64,000 nucleotides of DNA from Sporosarcina sp. BP05 (GTDB lineage: Bacteria > Bacillota > Bacilli > Bacillales_A > Planococcaceae). Position 1 is the stretch's first letter. Each line of letters opens with the position of its first letter. A program made the translations under genes and the position numbers. Below the pieces are notes generated by a model, which worked only from the letters and a program-made list of their open reading frames with translations, was not told the origin of the DNA and did no database searches. The stretch spans positions 186,001-250,000 of the forward strand of contig NZ_JACFTD010000002.1 of the NCBI RefSeq assembly GCF_014282005.1. Reading direction: 5' to 3'. Below, piece after piece: positions 28,188-36,383 of the stretch.

Positions 28188-28521
28188 ACTCTACTGTTCC
28201 CCAAACATCCGAAACAAGATGGATTTCTGAGTGGGTTTGTCTCCTCCATACACACTAGGTTGACATAACGCTACTTATAAGAGTTTATTTACTGCTTTTA
28301 ATACCTTTTGAAAGTCGTCAGAGACACAAGGAAAAGCAGGATCTTTTTTTTCCTCCCCCTCCAAGTTTTCCATCAAAAATCATTTCAATCTTTAATACAA
28401 GTTTATGAGAAATTGAGAAGTCTTTTAAAAAAGGGATTTTATTATGTATCAATAGACTATACCGAATATAACAACCGATTCAGTACGGGCAATGCAAGCG
28501 GTGAGAGGGGGTGATATAGAA

Positions 28522-29169
28522 ATGGACATGCAGAACGCTTTAGAAGCAGCAGAGAAGCATGCTAGACTTCGCGATGGTGAGAAGTTAGTTGATGTAGCTG
28601 CTGTCGCAATAGAAGAACAGAAAGCGAATGTGCAAGGTTACGCTCTTTACAAGTTGAAAAATAAAAACAAGGCATTATTTGTTCAAACAATTCAAGAAAA
28701 CCTCGATGTGCTTATCAGGAAAGAATTCCTGACAAATGCAGAATTAGGTTTTCTTTTTTCATTGATGCCGTTGGTCCAACTACATTCAAATGGCATTACC
28801 GATAGAGAATCCGGACAATTTATGACAGTCTCAGAAATTGCAAAGTATTTAAATCGTGATCGAACAGGAATTAGTGCAACAATCCAAAGTCTTTTAGTAA
28901 AAGGAATATTATTTGAACTTGTAGATTCACAAGAGATTAAGGAACATAAAAGAAGCGTTACTCGAAGACCATTATTTATGAATCCCGAAATTATTTATGC
29001 CGGAGATCGAAATAGAATAAATGCTACATTATCAAAATTGGTTATCGAATTTGATAAACTGGAAAGAAAGAAGGCATTGCTTTCCTGGAAGTTATGGATA
29101 AAAAATGGAGAAGAGTTCGGAAGGTTGTATAGCAGGAAAAGTTATTTGGAATTCAAAAAACTGAAATGA
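28522..29169 (+). CDS. Winged-helix replication/regulatory protein (RepL-like)
   Basis: 215 residues from the ATG at 28522, with AGAGGGGGTGAT upstream. A MarR/RepL-type winged helix lies at about residues 80-150 (MTVSEIAKYLNRDRTGISATIQSLLVKGILFEL). The C-terminal region contains FMNPEIIYAGDRNRIN, a motif I associate with plasmid and phage Rep-like winged-helix proteins of Firmicutes. Four 20-bp palindromes begin 10 bases after its stop codon and are likely binding sites. I read it as a plasmid-type initiator or copy regulator; a plain transcription factor remains possible. Confidence 0.65.
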   Translation: MDMQNALEAAEKHARLRDGEKLVDVAAVAIEEQKANVQGYALYKLKNKNKALFVQTIQENLDVLIRKEFLTNAELGFLFSLMPLVQLHSNGITDRESGQFMTVSEIAKYLNRDRTGISATIQSLLVKGILFELVDSQEIKEHKRSVTRRPLFMNPEIIYAGDRNRINATLSKLVIEFDKLERKKALLSWKLWIKNGEEFGRLYSRKSYLEFKKLK

Positions 29170-29178
29170 GTTAGCGAG

Positions 29179-29344
29179 GTGTCGAGAAAATACGACACCC
29201 ATTATTGTTGATTTATATAGAATTTCAACACTTCTTTTAGAGGGTGTCGAAAAAAATCTACACCTTCTATGCGCATATTAAAGGGATTAATATGAAAAAG
29301 GGGTGTCGAAAAAATTCTACACATGTGTAGATAAATCTCTACAC
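29179..29344. repeat. Four iteron-like 20-bp palindromes
   Basis: Units of form GTGTMG-N8-CKACAC at 29179-29198, 29244-29263, 29303-29322 and 29325-29344. All are exactly 20 bp with A/T-rich centres. The first (GTGTCG/CGACAC) and last (GTGTAG/CTACAC) are perfect palindromes, while the middle two pair a GTGTCG with a CTACAC half. Placement directly after a RepL-like gene suggests origin iterons or a cluster of operators. Confidence 0.82.
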
Positions 29345-29946
29345 GTAAAAGTCTGTGTAAACGTTGTTGTGAAAGGGTTTTGGGGGAATTTCAGGAAGAC
29401 TCTCTATCTCACTCTTAAATATACAACTGCCATACTAGAATTTCCACCTGTATCTTGAGCGAAAAGTTCGGAGGAAAGTAGTTGTAATTTAAAGCGTATG
29501 ATATGTCAGTATGTTTTATAAAAGATTGCAAACCCTATTATTTTGCAGTAGTTTTGGAAATAGAAATTGGAACGAATTAAAACCTGGGCTGAAAAAAAGT
29601 GAGGGATCGCGATGTCTGCTCTTATAGCTCTTCAATTATTCAGCCCCTGTTTTAACGCATTCAACGCCATGATCCAAATTTATTATAGTGAATATTTATG
29701 TGAATCAAACCCGTTCAGTTGAGTGGAATAAAAGTTTAAGTAACGATTCAATTACATGAACCTGGAATACTTTTCCTTTTTCGGAAGGTTTTTTTGGTAT
29801 CTTTGCTATAATGATATTGAGTATTAAAAAAGTTCTTGAAGTTCAACAATCGGGCCAAATTCTGTAGCAAGTAGACCTTATGACATTGCCTTATTTCGTG
29901 TTTAAGGAAAGTAAATCTGAAAATTTTTCTTAGGAGGTTGGATTAA
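29345..29946. other. 600-base non-coding region with a long inverted repeat
   Basis: No gene is convincing. A 15-bp inverted repeat with two mismatches has arms 29579-29593 and 29639-29653 (GGGCTGAA core) around a 45-base spacer. A TATAAT at 29810-29815 with a poor -35 may drive the following gene. Together with the palindromes upstream the region could be a replication origin with a single-strand initiation structure. Confidence 0.45.
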
Positions 29947-30342
29947 GTGAACAATTCTTCAAATGAAATGAAGCTTATCGTTCCAAAGGGATGTGACAAT
30001 GCTCCAAGGAAACAAATAGTTATTGATTTTACAGTAGCTATATTAAAACAGCAAAATGAAATCATTAAGGAATTTGCGGATGAAGCTATCATTTGGTATC
30101 AGTTAAAAGATAATAAAAAAATAGAGGGTCTGAGTTCATTCATTACTATTTTACAAAAAAAAAATATAGTCATCGTTGACTGCCTGGAAATTTATCAAGT
30201 GATAACTCACGGGAAGTTCGCTTCAATAAATGGTGTAATTTCATTAGCTAATGGAACAAAAATTGATTTCTGCGATGTATATATGTTTAGTAACACTGCA
30301 AAGTCTGGAAAGGTAATGGAAATAAAATCATATAGACTATAA
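29947..30342 (+). CDS. NTF2/SnoaL-like fold protein
   Basis: 131 residues, GTG start with AGGAGGTTG eight bases upstream. The pattern of a long N-terminal helix (FTVAILKQQNEIIKEFADEAIIWYQL), a central loop, then alternating strands (FASINGVISLANGTKIDFCDVYMFS) resembles the small NTF2-like/SnoaL superfamily. No catalytic residues can be assigned. It is flanked by non-coding DNA and seems monocistronic; relation to the transfer functions is unknown and it may be cargo. Confidence 0.55.
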   Translation: MNNSSNEMKLIVPKGCDNAPRKQIVIDFTVAILKQQNEIIKEFADEAIIWYQLKDNKKIEGLSSFITILQKKNIVIVDCLEIYQVITHGKFASINGVISLANGTKIDFCDVYMFSNTAKSGKVMEIKSYRL

Positions 30343-30506
30343 TACTTAGACTAAAAGTTCCGATGTTAAATAATAGGGTGCAATTCTGGAATAAGGATTT
30401 GCACCCGTTCAACAATAGGGCCAGATAATGGAATTAAATTATATGAAAACTTGACCAAGCAAGGAATGTTTTAAATAGCTATGAGCAAGCATTCGAGGGG
30501 GGAAGT

Positions 30507-30680
30507 ATGAAATTCATAGGGAGCTTTTGCACCATATTGGGAATAATTTTAAGCTTGATTGGTTTATATTATACCCTTGGCGGAACGGACTCAATTTATT
30601 TTAAATATGCATTTGGAATAGGAATCATCTTGTTTGGCTTTGGTATTCTACTCGAAGGGCTAGGCAGAAGGAATTCATGA
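30507..30680 (+). CDS. 57-residue two-span membrane protein
   Basis: ATG with AGGGGGGAAG directly upstream. Two hydrophobic segments (about residues 2-20 and 31-50) with a short polar loop (GGTDSIYFKY) and a basic C-terminus (GLGRRNS). Not recognised. A terminator follows 64 bases downstream. Confidence 0.6.
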   Translation: MKFIGSFCTILGIILSLIGLYYTLGGTDSIYFKYAFGIGIILFGFGILLEGLGRRNS

Positions 30681-30743
30681 AAATGGATGTATATGTTCAG
30701 CACAAGGGTGCGTTTGTTTAGGAAGCACGATAAAATAATAACC

Positions 30744-30774
30744 AAAAAACGCTGATTATTTTCAGTGTTTTTTT
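30744..30774 (+). terminator. Intrinsic terminator
   Basis: AAAAAACGCTGA and TCAGTGTTTTTTT (one G-U) form the stem. Confidence 0.85.
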
Positions 30775-30880
30775 GTTGCAAAAATCCCATGTTTCACTCT
30801 TCAATTTTCCTTAAGTAGTATTTCGTACAACACAACTGAACGGCATATGCGAATCGTAACCACTTTTGTATCTGTCAAAA

Positions 30881-30906
30881 GCAATCGAAATATTTCGGTT
30901 GTTTTT
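30881..30906 (+). terminator. Terminator-like palindrome upstream of the ydjM-like gene
   Basis: CAATCGAAATATTTCGGTTG is a near-perfect 20-bp palindrome followed by TTTTT. It lies 97 bases before the next gene on the same strand. Confidence 0.6.
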
Positions 30907-31002
30907 AAGAGGAACAAAATCACTAATTGGAAGGAAGGGGATATAAATTGGGATATGAAAAAATGAAAGAAGTAAACGATAATTTAGAATCGAGGTTGAT
31001 TC

Positions 31003-31455
31003 ATGGAGTGGTCCACACACGCTTTATCAGGAATGATAGCCGGATATACAGTTACAGGGGGTGATTGGCGAGGAGCGGTGGTAGGAGGAATTGCAGGTGT
31101 GCTACCGGATCTTGATGAACCGAAATCTAAGTTTGGAAAGTTGTTCTTCTTTATAGCTATACCACTTAATTCTATATTTGGTCATCGGACTTTTACACAC
31201 TCCCTGCTATTTACGTTATTAGCAGGGATTTTTATATACCCGTTTACAGAATTATGGCTAGCTTTGTCAGTAAGTGCAGGGATACTTGCCCATATTGCAG
31301 GAGACATGTTAACCGGAAAAGTGAAACTCTTCTATCCGTCAGCTAAATCTGTCGGGATTGCAATTCCTTCATTCAGTTTTATGTGGATAGACAGAATCAC
31401 GAGACTGTTGCTTGTTATAGCGATAGGTTGGGTTGTACTTGAAAAAGTAATTTGA
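31003..31455 (+). CDS. YdjM-type membrane-bound metal-dependent hydrolase
   Basis: 150-residue membrane protein of the YdjM/DUF457 family. H6 near the start (EWSTHALSG), PDLDEP (about residues 40-45), GHRTFTHS (about residues 62-69) and AHIAGDMLT (about residues 96-104) supply the conserved His/Asp residues of a presumed metal site. The sequence is rich in hydrophobic segments. The physiological substrate is unknown; E. coli YdjM is an SOS-controlled gene. It precedes the partition genes by 19 bases. A role in the element is not clear. Confidence 0.85.
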   Translation: MEWSTHALSGMIAGYTVTGGDWRGAVVGGIAGVLPDLDEPKSKFGKLFFFIAIPLNSIFGHRTFTHSLLFTLLAGIFIYPFTELWLALSVSAGILAHIAGDMLTGKVKLFYPSAKSVGIAIPSFSFMWIDRITRLLLVIAIGWVVLEKVI

Positions 31456-31474
31456 ATTTATAGGAGGTCAAAAA

Positions 31475-32536
31475 TTGGAAAACGTTGCAGTGGATTTAGG
31501 TTATGGCTACGTCAAAGCGATTTCATCATCAGGAAAGAGAATAATTTTTCCTTCGTTGGTTGGGAAAGGATACGACAGGGGAATTACAAATATCCTCGGA
31601 GATACGCCAAATGACTTAGCGAATATACATGTATCAATCAAAGGTGAAGATTATTTTGTGGGAGAACTAGCAAATGAATCACGTTCTTTATCTCGTATCT
31701 TTGAACGTGAACGCTTTAATCATATGTACACACACATTCTACTTAATACGGCTATTCAACTTGTCACCGACGGAAGAGGGGGTTCTGTGAATTTGTCAAC
31801 GGGACTTCCACTGGATTTCTACCAAGCCCAGGCAAAGGATTTTCAAACGTCTATTACGGGGATCCAATCCCAAATTGAATGGAAATCAGGTCCACTAATA
31901 GATGGTGCTAAACAAGTAAATATTGAACGTGCCTTAGTGTTTCCACAAGGTGCTTCAGCTATCTTTTCAGCATTGATTAATCATGACGGGAAATATACCT
32001 ATCCTCATCTAATGAATCAGGGAACGCTTATCGGATTGGTTGATATCGGATTTAGGACAACGGACTTTGTTGTAGTCGAGATTCAACAGAACGGTTCATT
32101 TGTTCCTAAAGCAAAGCTATCAGGAACGGTGGACGACGGTGTAAACAATTTATATAGGGATATCCGTCAAGCTTATAAAACAAAAACAGGTGGTGCGGAT
32201 TTAAGTGAACATTACATTTCCCGAATATTAAAAGACGAACAATTGACTTACAAAGGAAATAAAATTGATTTCAGTAATATCATTCAGTCTAGTAAGAAAT
32301 CCATAGCCACTAATATTGTTGACCGATTAAAAAATGTATGGGCTGAAGAATCTGATCTATTTGATGCGATATTCTTGGCCGGTGGTGGAGGAGAACTCTT
32401 TGAGCCATTCATCCAGCCACACTTTGATAATCGATTGGTAAAGATTACTGAAAGCCAGTTTGCAAACACCATCGGTTATTTAAGATTAGGAAAATCAGTA
32501 TTTGATCAATTAGAGCGTCGAAATTCAGTGATTTGA
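31475..32536 (+). CDS. ParM/StbA-like actin ATPase for DNA segregation
   Basis: 353-residue actin-fold protein. Phosphate-1 motif VDLGYGYVKA is at residues 5-14, phosphate-2 motif VDIGFRTTDFVVVE at about 189-202, and the adenosine motif IFLAGGGGELF at about 302-312. ParM-type proteins polymerise with ATP and push plasmid copies apart through ParR bound to a centromere. TTG start with TAGGAGGTC. The next gene starts two bases later and encodes the likely adaptor. A partition motor in an integrated element suggests that the excised form is maintained as a plasmid for some time. Confidence 0.88.
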   Translation: MENVAVDLGYGYVKAISSSGKRIIFPSLVGKGYDRGITNILGDTPNDLANIHVSIKGEDYFVGELANESRSLSRIFERERFNHMYTHILLNTAIQLVTDGRGGSVNLSTGLPLDFYQAQAKDFQTSITGIQSQIEWKSGPLIDGAKQVNIERALVFPQGASAIFSALINHDGKYTYPHLMNQGTLIGLVDIGFRTTDFVVVEIQQNGSFVPKAKLSGTVDDGVNNLYRDIRQAYKTKTGGADLSEHYISRILKDEQLTYKGNKIDFSNIIQSSKKSIATNIVDRLKNVWAEESDLFDAIFLAGGGGELFEPFIQPHFDNRLVKITESQFANTIGYLRLGKSVFDQLERRNSVI

Positions 32537-32537
32537 T

Positions 32538-32906
32538 ATGAGTGTTAATTGGGAGAAGCGATATAGCTTTCGTTTGCAAGAAGAGGATAAAGAAATTTAT
32601 AAATTACTTCAACAAGTTCCGGATAATAAGCGAAGTGAAACAATTCGGCAGATGCTGAGATTCGCCTTTCGTACGATGTCGGAAGGAAAGAAAACGGAGC
32701 AAGGAATCCAAGATCTTTTGGCTGAAATAAAGTCATTAAAAGAAAATCAAGAATTGCAACATCAAGAGTTGCTAGTGAAGATAGGGAATGCTGTAGCAAT
32801 TAAAAATGAAGAAGTAAACAAACCTGACGACAATAAAATGAATGAACAGGCGATTGACGATAGCGCGAGTGCGATGCTATCGTCTTTTGGTGTTAATTTT
32901 GATTAA
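32538..32906 (+). CDS. ParR-like partition adaptor
   Basis: 122 residues. The N-terminus has a ribbon-helix-helix pattern (KRYSFRLQEEDKEIYKLLQQVPDNKRSETIRQMLRFAF, residues 6-44). A helical linker with coiled-coil character follows (KSLKENQELQHQELLVKI) and an acidic C-terminal tail ends in SSFGVNFD, the sort of short hydrophobic end that binds the ParM filament. It is coupled to the ParM-like gene. The parC centromere is not obvious next to it; the palindrome clusters at 29179-29344 or 46778-46966 are candidates. Confidence 0.78.
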   Translation: MSVNWEKRYSFRLQEEDKEIYKLLQQVPDNKRSETIRQMLRFAFRTMSEGKKTEQGIQDLLAEIKSLKENQELQHQELLVKIGNAVAIKNEEVNKPDDNKMNEQAIDDSASAMLSSFGVNFD

Positions 32907-32924
32907 TTAAAGGGAGGTGTTGAA

Positions 32925-33299
32925 ATGGATAGGACAAAAGAAGAATTGCGTGCAAGAAAAAAGAAAAAGTTTTTAAAAGTATCTGAAACGCTGAGAGTTT
33001 GTGACTCCTGTGAATATAGAAGTTTAGTAATGACGGGGGATAGCTCACAAATCAAGGCACTTGTCGAAACAATTTGTGGTGGCTGTCCCAACTATAAAAG
33101 AATGCGGAGCGTAGGTGACGAGCTATGGCATACAGATACGAATATTGAAGCGATTCTGGAAAAGAAACAAGAGATTACAATTCAAGAAATACGAACGCTG
33201 CTTGAAGAAGGTGTAACAAAAAAGAAAATTAGAGAGGCATTAGGGTTCCACTCAGTTATTGAATTTAGGGAGTTCATATTAACGATTTCGAATAAATAG
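32925..33299 (+). CDS. Zinc-finger/HTH protein, hypothetical
   Basis: 124 residues, AGGGAGGTG binding site. The central part has CDSC and CGGCP pairs (about residues 26-29 and 51-55) that should bind one zinc. The C-terminal 45 residues read as a helix-turn-helix (IQEIRTLLEEGVTKKKIREALGFHS). It resembles small zinc-finger proteins common on Bacillus plasmids. A regulatory role at the head of the transfer genes is inferred from position. Confidence 0.6.
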   Translation: MDRTKEELRARKKKKFLKVSETLRVCDSCEYRSLVMTGDSSQIKALVETICGGCPNYKRMRSVGDELWHTDTNIEAILEKKQEITIQEIRTLLEEGVTKKKIREALGFHSVIEFREFILTISNK

Positions 33300-33314
33300 G
33301 AGGGGGATTTTAAA

Positions 33315-33758
33315 ATGAAATTAGTAGAAGATACCGTAGAAAGTTACCGCAAAGCAGGTAGTACAATAAAACGGCTTTTGAAGGAAATGGATGACCTGAT
33401 GGATAACATCAATATTTTCGATTTAAATTCGGAAGATGTGCAAAGGTATTTCACGCTGTATAAAGCTAAATTAGGACTTGAAGAAGCATATACATCAATT
33501 GTTGATTTGAGTAAGGAAATTCAAATTGAAGGCTATTTACGGAAAAACAGTAGGGCCAGGTATGAATTAAATAGCTTTGAATTAACAAGTGGTGCTTTTC
33601 TTGATCTTTGGCAGGAGGATTTAGAAATGAAAGAAGGGGGCTATTACAAGCTCTGTAGGATTGAGCATCGCGGAACAGATTATTACTGCGTAGAAATGCC
33701 AGAAGTAAAATTAGAAGGATTGAAAGCGCGTTACAGAGTATCATTATTATCAATTTAA
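33315..33758 (+). CDS. Hypothetical soluble protein of the transfer region
   Basis: 147 residues, ATG with AGGAGGGGGA. The first 75 residues are helical and charged with coiled-coil character; the C-terminal half (SGAFLDLWQEDLEMKEGGYYKLCRIEHRGTDYYCVEMPE) looks like a small beta domain. No family recognised. It is 15 bases after the zinc-finger gene and 18 before the next, so it is part of the same operon. Confidence 0.6.
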   Translation: MKLVEDTVESYRKAGSTIKRLLKEMDDLMDNINIFDLNSEDVQRYFTLYKAKLGLEEAYTSIVDLSKEIQIEGYLRKNSRARYELNSFELTSGAFLDLWQEDLEMKEGGYYKLCRIEHRGTDYYCVEMPEVKLEGLKARYRVSLLSI

Positions 33759-33776
33759 ATTGAAAGGAGTAATCTC

Positions 33777-34364
33777 GTGCTATTGAATATAGAAGAAACC
33801 TATAGAACTGTGATACTAAAAGAAATGTTAGAAAATGAATTAGTAGAATTGGAAACAGCTTATAAGAATCCAATGGATGAAAGGACCGTAAGTAAAGCAA
33901 CAGGACGTAAAACGGTAAAACACCTTTTCATATGGGTGCCGATTTTCATGGTGCTTGTTAATTACGTTCGCAATGGTGTGGATCTATTTATTTTCATCTA
34001 CACACCTGTTTTTCTGTTCTATACAGCAATTTATATAGCGATAATTGTTTTGCTCATTTACGCCTACAACTTTATTGTTAGGAAATATAACAAATCCAGA
34101 GCAGGAGCAAATGAAACATCACTTTTCTTTGAGCAAAATATAGCAGCGCTTCAAACAAATATTAAGACGGTAGAAAATGCGTTAATGACTAAATCTACTT
34201 TAATTCCTTTGTATCATTCAAAAGAGAAGTTGGTGAAAATGATTGAGTATATGAAGAAAGGGCGCGTAAGAACAGAAGAGGACGCTATCAAACTATTTAA
34301 GAAAGAACATGCGAGCTATATCCAGCCAGATGCTACTAAGCGAAAAAAACGATTTGAAAATTAA
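33777..34364 (+). CDS. Two-span membrane protein of the transfer region
   Basis: 195 residues, GTG start with GAAAGGAG. Charged N-terminal helix, then two adjacent membrane segments (about residues 46-66 and 75-100), then a basic cytoplasmic C-terminal half with coiled-coil tendency. Not recognised; probably a membrane component of the transfer machine since it precedes the Tcp-like genes. Confidence 0.6.
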   Translation: MLLNIEETYRTVILKEMLENELVELETAYKNPMDERTVSKATGRKTVKHLFIWVPIFMVLVNYVRNGVDLFIFIYTPVFLFYTAIYIAIIVLLIYAYNFIVRKYNKSRAGANETSLFFEQNIAALQTNIKTVENALMTKSTLIPLYHSKEKLVKMIEYMKKGRVRTEEDAIKLFKKEHASYIQPDATKRKKRFEN

Positions 34365-34534
34365 GAAGGACTAACAAGGAAATTGAATCGTTTTGGTCGT
34401 TTCATAAGCATGATATTTTTTGCTTCGTTAATCGCAAAGAGTCTAAATAGATCAGGCTCCCCTAAAAGATAGGAAACAATTGATATTAATAAAAGGGCAA
34501 GTCATCGTGCAATTCCTTGAAGGGAGGTGAATTC

Positions 34535-34756
34535 GTGTTTAAAACAATTATCGGAATCATCCTAATGATATTCTTAATCGCTGTTGTCGGTAGTCTATTA
34601 TTAGAACAGTTTCCAACCTTAGTCCCGTTGTGGGAGGAACTGAAAATGCACATCGGCACTCTTTATGAATCATCCCTTGTTAAATATGGGACAATCACAA
34701 CGCTGCTATTAATTGTCGCTATTTTTATTATGGTAGGAAGTTCAAAAAGAATGTGA
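34535..34756 (+). CDS. Small two-span membrane protein
   Basis: 73 residues from the GTG at 34535, seven bases after AAGGGAGGTG. Two hydrophobic segments (about residues 3-24 and 51-71) enclose a periplasm-facing type loop. Small membrane proteins of this type (ConC, TcpD) occur beside TcpC/ConB in Gram-positive conjugation operons; the assignment is by size and place only. Confidence 0.6.
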   Translation: MFKTIIGIILMIFLIAVVGSLLLEQFPTLVPLWEELKMHIGTLYESSLVKYGTITTLLLIVAIFIMVGSSKRM

Positions 34757-34805
34757 TGAGTCGTGTAAAGTTTGAACAAAAAGAAAAGAAGGAGGTCCAC
34801 AAAAC

Positions 34806-36011
34806 TTGCGGAAGAAGTTAGGGAAATCCAATGGAAAAAAGGATGGTATTGTAAAAAAGTCGATGGATGTATTCAAAAAGTCATCTGAAAATGAAAAACG
34901 TAAAAAAGATATGCGAAAACTTGAAAAGAAAAGCAGACCGAAAGGGTATCGAGCCAAAAAGCTAGGTGCATTTACTTTCTGGATGCTTTTTTTGTTTATG
35001 CTTTTTATTGTTTTCGTAAATGTGTTTTCAACCAGTGGGAGTTCGAATGCCGGCAATGAGGCGGGAAATTTACAGGTGAATAAGGCTTTAGCAGCTGAGG
35101 GGGTAGAGTTTTCAAAAGGATTTGTAGCAGAATACTTCACATGGAATATTGGTAATGAAGATCGTGCTCAACGAAAAATGAAGTTAAGTTTTTATTTGCC
35201 CGAAAAGTTAAGTGATCTAGCCGCAACAGGTGATAAGAAGTGGAGTTCAAAGATTTTACGGGAAAATATACTTTTAAAAGAAGTTGAAGATTTGGGGGAC
35301 AACCGAGCACGAGTCATTTTTCAAGTTAAAATAAGTTTTGAAAATCCTACCGGTAAAGAAAAAAAGGAGAATGATAAAGCGACAGAAAATGAAGCTGTTG
35401 TTCCTGAAAAAATTGAAGCAGTAAAATATATATCTGTTCCAATCTTATATGACGGTGAAGAAAGTCGTTTCGCAGTTTATGAACTTCCAAGCTTCACGTA
35501 TATGAATGAAGAGATAGTAGGTAAAGGTATTGAATCTGAAACGGAGGGGTTGAAACCAATTAATAATGGAAGCATGCAAAACATTCGTGCCTTCATGGAG
35601 ACGTTTTTTGAAGCCTATGCAAATGATGCAAAAGATAAGTTAACCTACATCGTTGAGGACCCTAAACATCAAAATGGTCTTAATAAAACAATGGATTTTG
35701 TTAGCTTGAAGAATACAGAAGTATTTGAAGGTAAGAAAGTGAGTGAGAAAATTGTAAGAACGGAGGTTGTATTGGCGGAACCCAATACAGGAATCGAATT
35801 TATATCTACCTATATTCTTGTGTTGGTTGAAAAGGAAATGCGTTACACCGTGTTATTCATAAACAATAAACAATACATTGATGAGTTAAAGGATAAGAAA
35901 AAAGCAGAAGCAGAAATTGAAAAAGCTATAGAAGTAGAGGAAGATAATCAGGATCAAAATCACGATGCTGAAAGTGATCAAGTGGATAAAAATGATACGG
36001 AAAATGAATAA
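34806..36011 (+). CDS. TcpC/ConB-like conjugation protein
   Basis: 401 residues. A strongly basic N-terminus of about 55 residues is followed by one membrane segment (about 58-80). The outside part has two NTF2-like regions (about residues 95-235 and 255-375), and the tail is acidic and disordered. This layout is that of TcpC of pCW3 and ConB of ICEBs1, VirB8-like scaffold proteins. TTG start with AAGGAGGTCC. It lies upstream of TcpE-like, VirB4 and channel genes as in those systems. Confidence 0.8.
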   Translation: MRKKLGKSNGKKDGIVKKSMDVFKKSSENEKRKKDMRKLEKKSRPKGYRAKKLGAFTFWMLFLFMLFIVFVNVFSTSGSSNAGNEAGNLQVNKALAAEGVEFSKGFVAEYFTWNIGNEDRAQRKMKLSFYLPEKLSDLAATGDKKWSSKILRENILLKEVEDLGDNRARVIFQVKISFENPTGKEKKENDKATENEAVVPEKIEAVKYISVPILYDGEESRFAVYELPSFTYMNEEIVGKGIESETEGLKPINNGSMQNIRAFMETFFEAYANDAKDKLTYIVEDPKHQNGLNKTMDFVSLKNTEVFEGKKVSEKIVRTEVVLAEPNTGIEFISTYILVLVEKEMRYTVLFINNKQYIDELKDKKKAEAEIEKAIEVEEDNQDQNHDAESDQVDKNDTENE

Positions 36012-36024
36012 GCAGTATGTAGGT

Positions 36025-36054
36025 GCAGACAATTGTGTCTGTATTTTTTTATTT
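36025..36054 (+). terminator. Terminator-like hairpin between transfer genes
   Basis: CAGACA and TGTCTG around ATTG, followed by TATTTTTTTATTTT. It ends right before the GGGAGGTG of the next gene, so transcription of the rest of the operon must read through it. Confidence 0.75.
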
Positions 36055-36072
36055 TAAAGGGAGGTGAATTGT

Positions 36073-36294
36073 ATGAGTTTAGAAGGATTATTTACATGGT
36101 TCTCACAAGAAATCAAATGGGCATTATTCATCGTTCTTTTTGTTGCATTGATTGTGACAGCATTTAAGAGAGCATGGATTGCAATGATTGGGGTAGTTCT
36201 TGGTCTTGCGTTTATTGGAATCTTCATTGTTCAACCGGACATTCTAATTAACATATCTGAATTTATTGCTGAGAAGTTGAATTTAGGTAACTAA
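36073..36294 (+). CDS. Small two-span membrane protein (TcpD/ConC-like position)
   Basis: 73 residues from the ATG at 36073, with GGGAGGTG. Two long hydrophobic stretches (about residues 13-33 and 36-66) and an amphipathic tail. The gene lies between the TcpC-like and TcpE-like genes, the place of TcpD/ConC or of small VirB2/VirB3-like subunits. Family membership cannot be proved from such a short sequence. Confidence 0.6.
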   Translation: MSLEGLFTWFSQEIKWALFIVLFVALIVTAFKRAWIAMIGVVLGLAFIGIFIVQPDILINISEFIAEKLNLGN

Positions 36295-36311
36295 ATTTGT
36301 TTGATCTACAT

Positions 36312-36350
36312 GCAAGAGGACTTGTACAGATTAAGTGCCTCTTGCTATTT
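36312..36350 (+). terminator. Weak terminator-like hairpin
   Basis: GCAAGAGG-ACTT pairs with AAGT-G-CCTCTTGC; the following TATTTAGTTT is only moderately T-rich. It lies between two co-directional transfer genes. Confidence 0.5.
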
Positions 36351-36383
36351 AGTTTGAAAGATACAGCTTGGAGGTGAAAAGAC

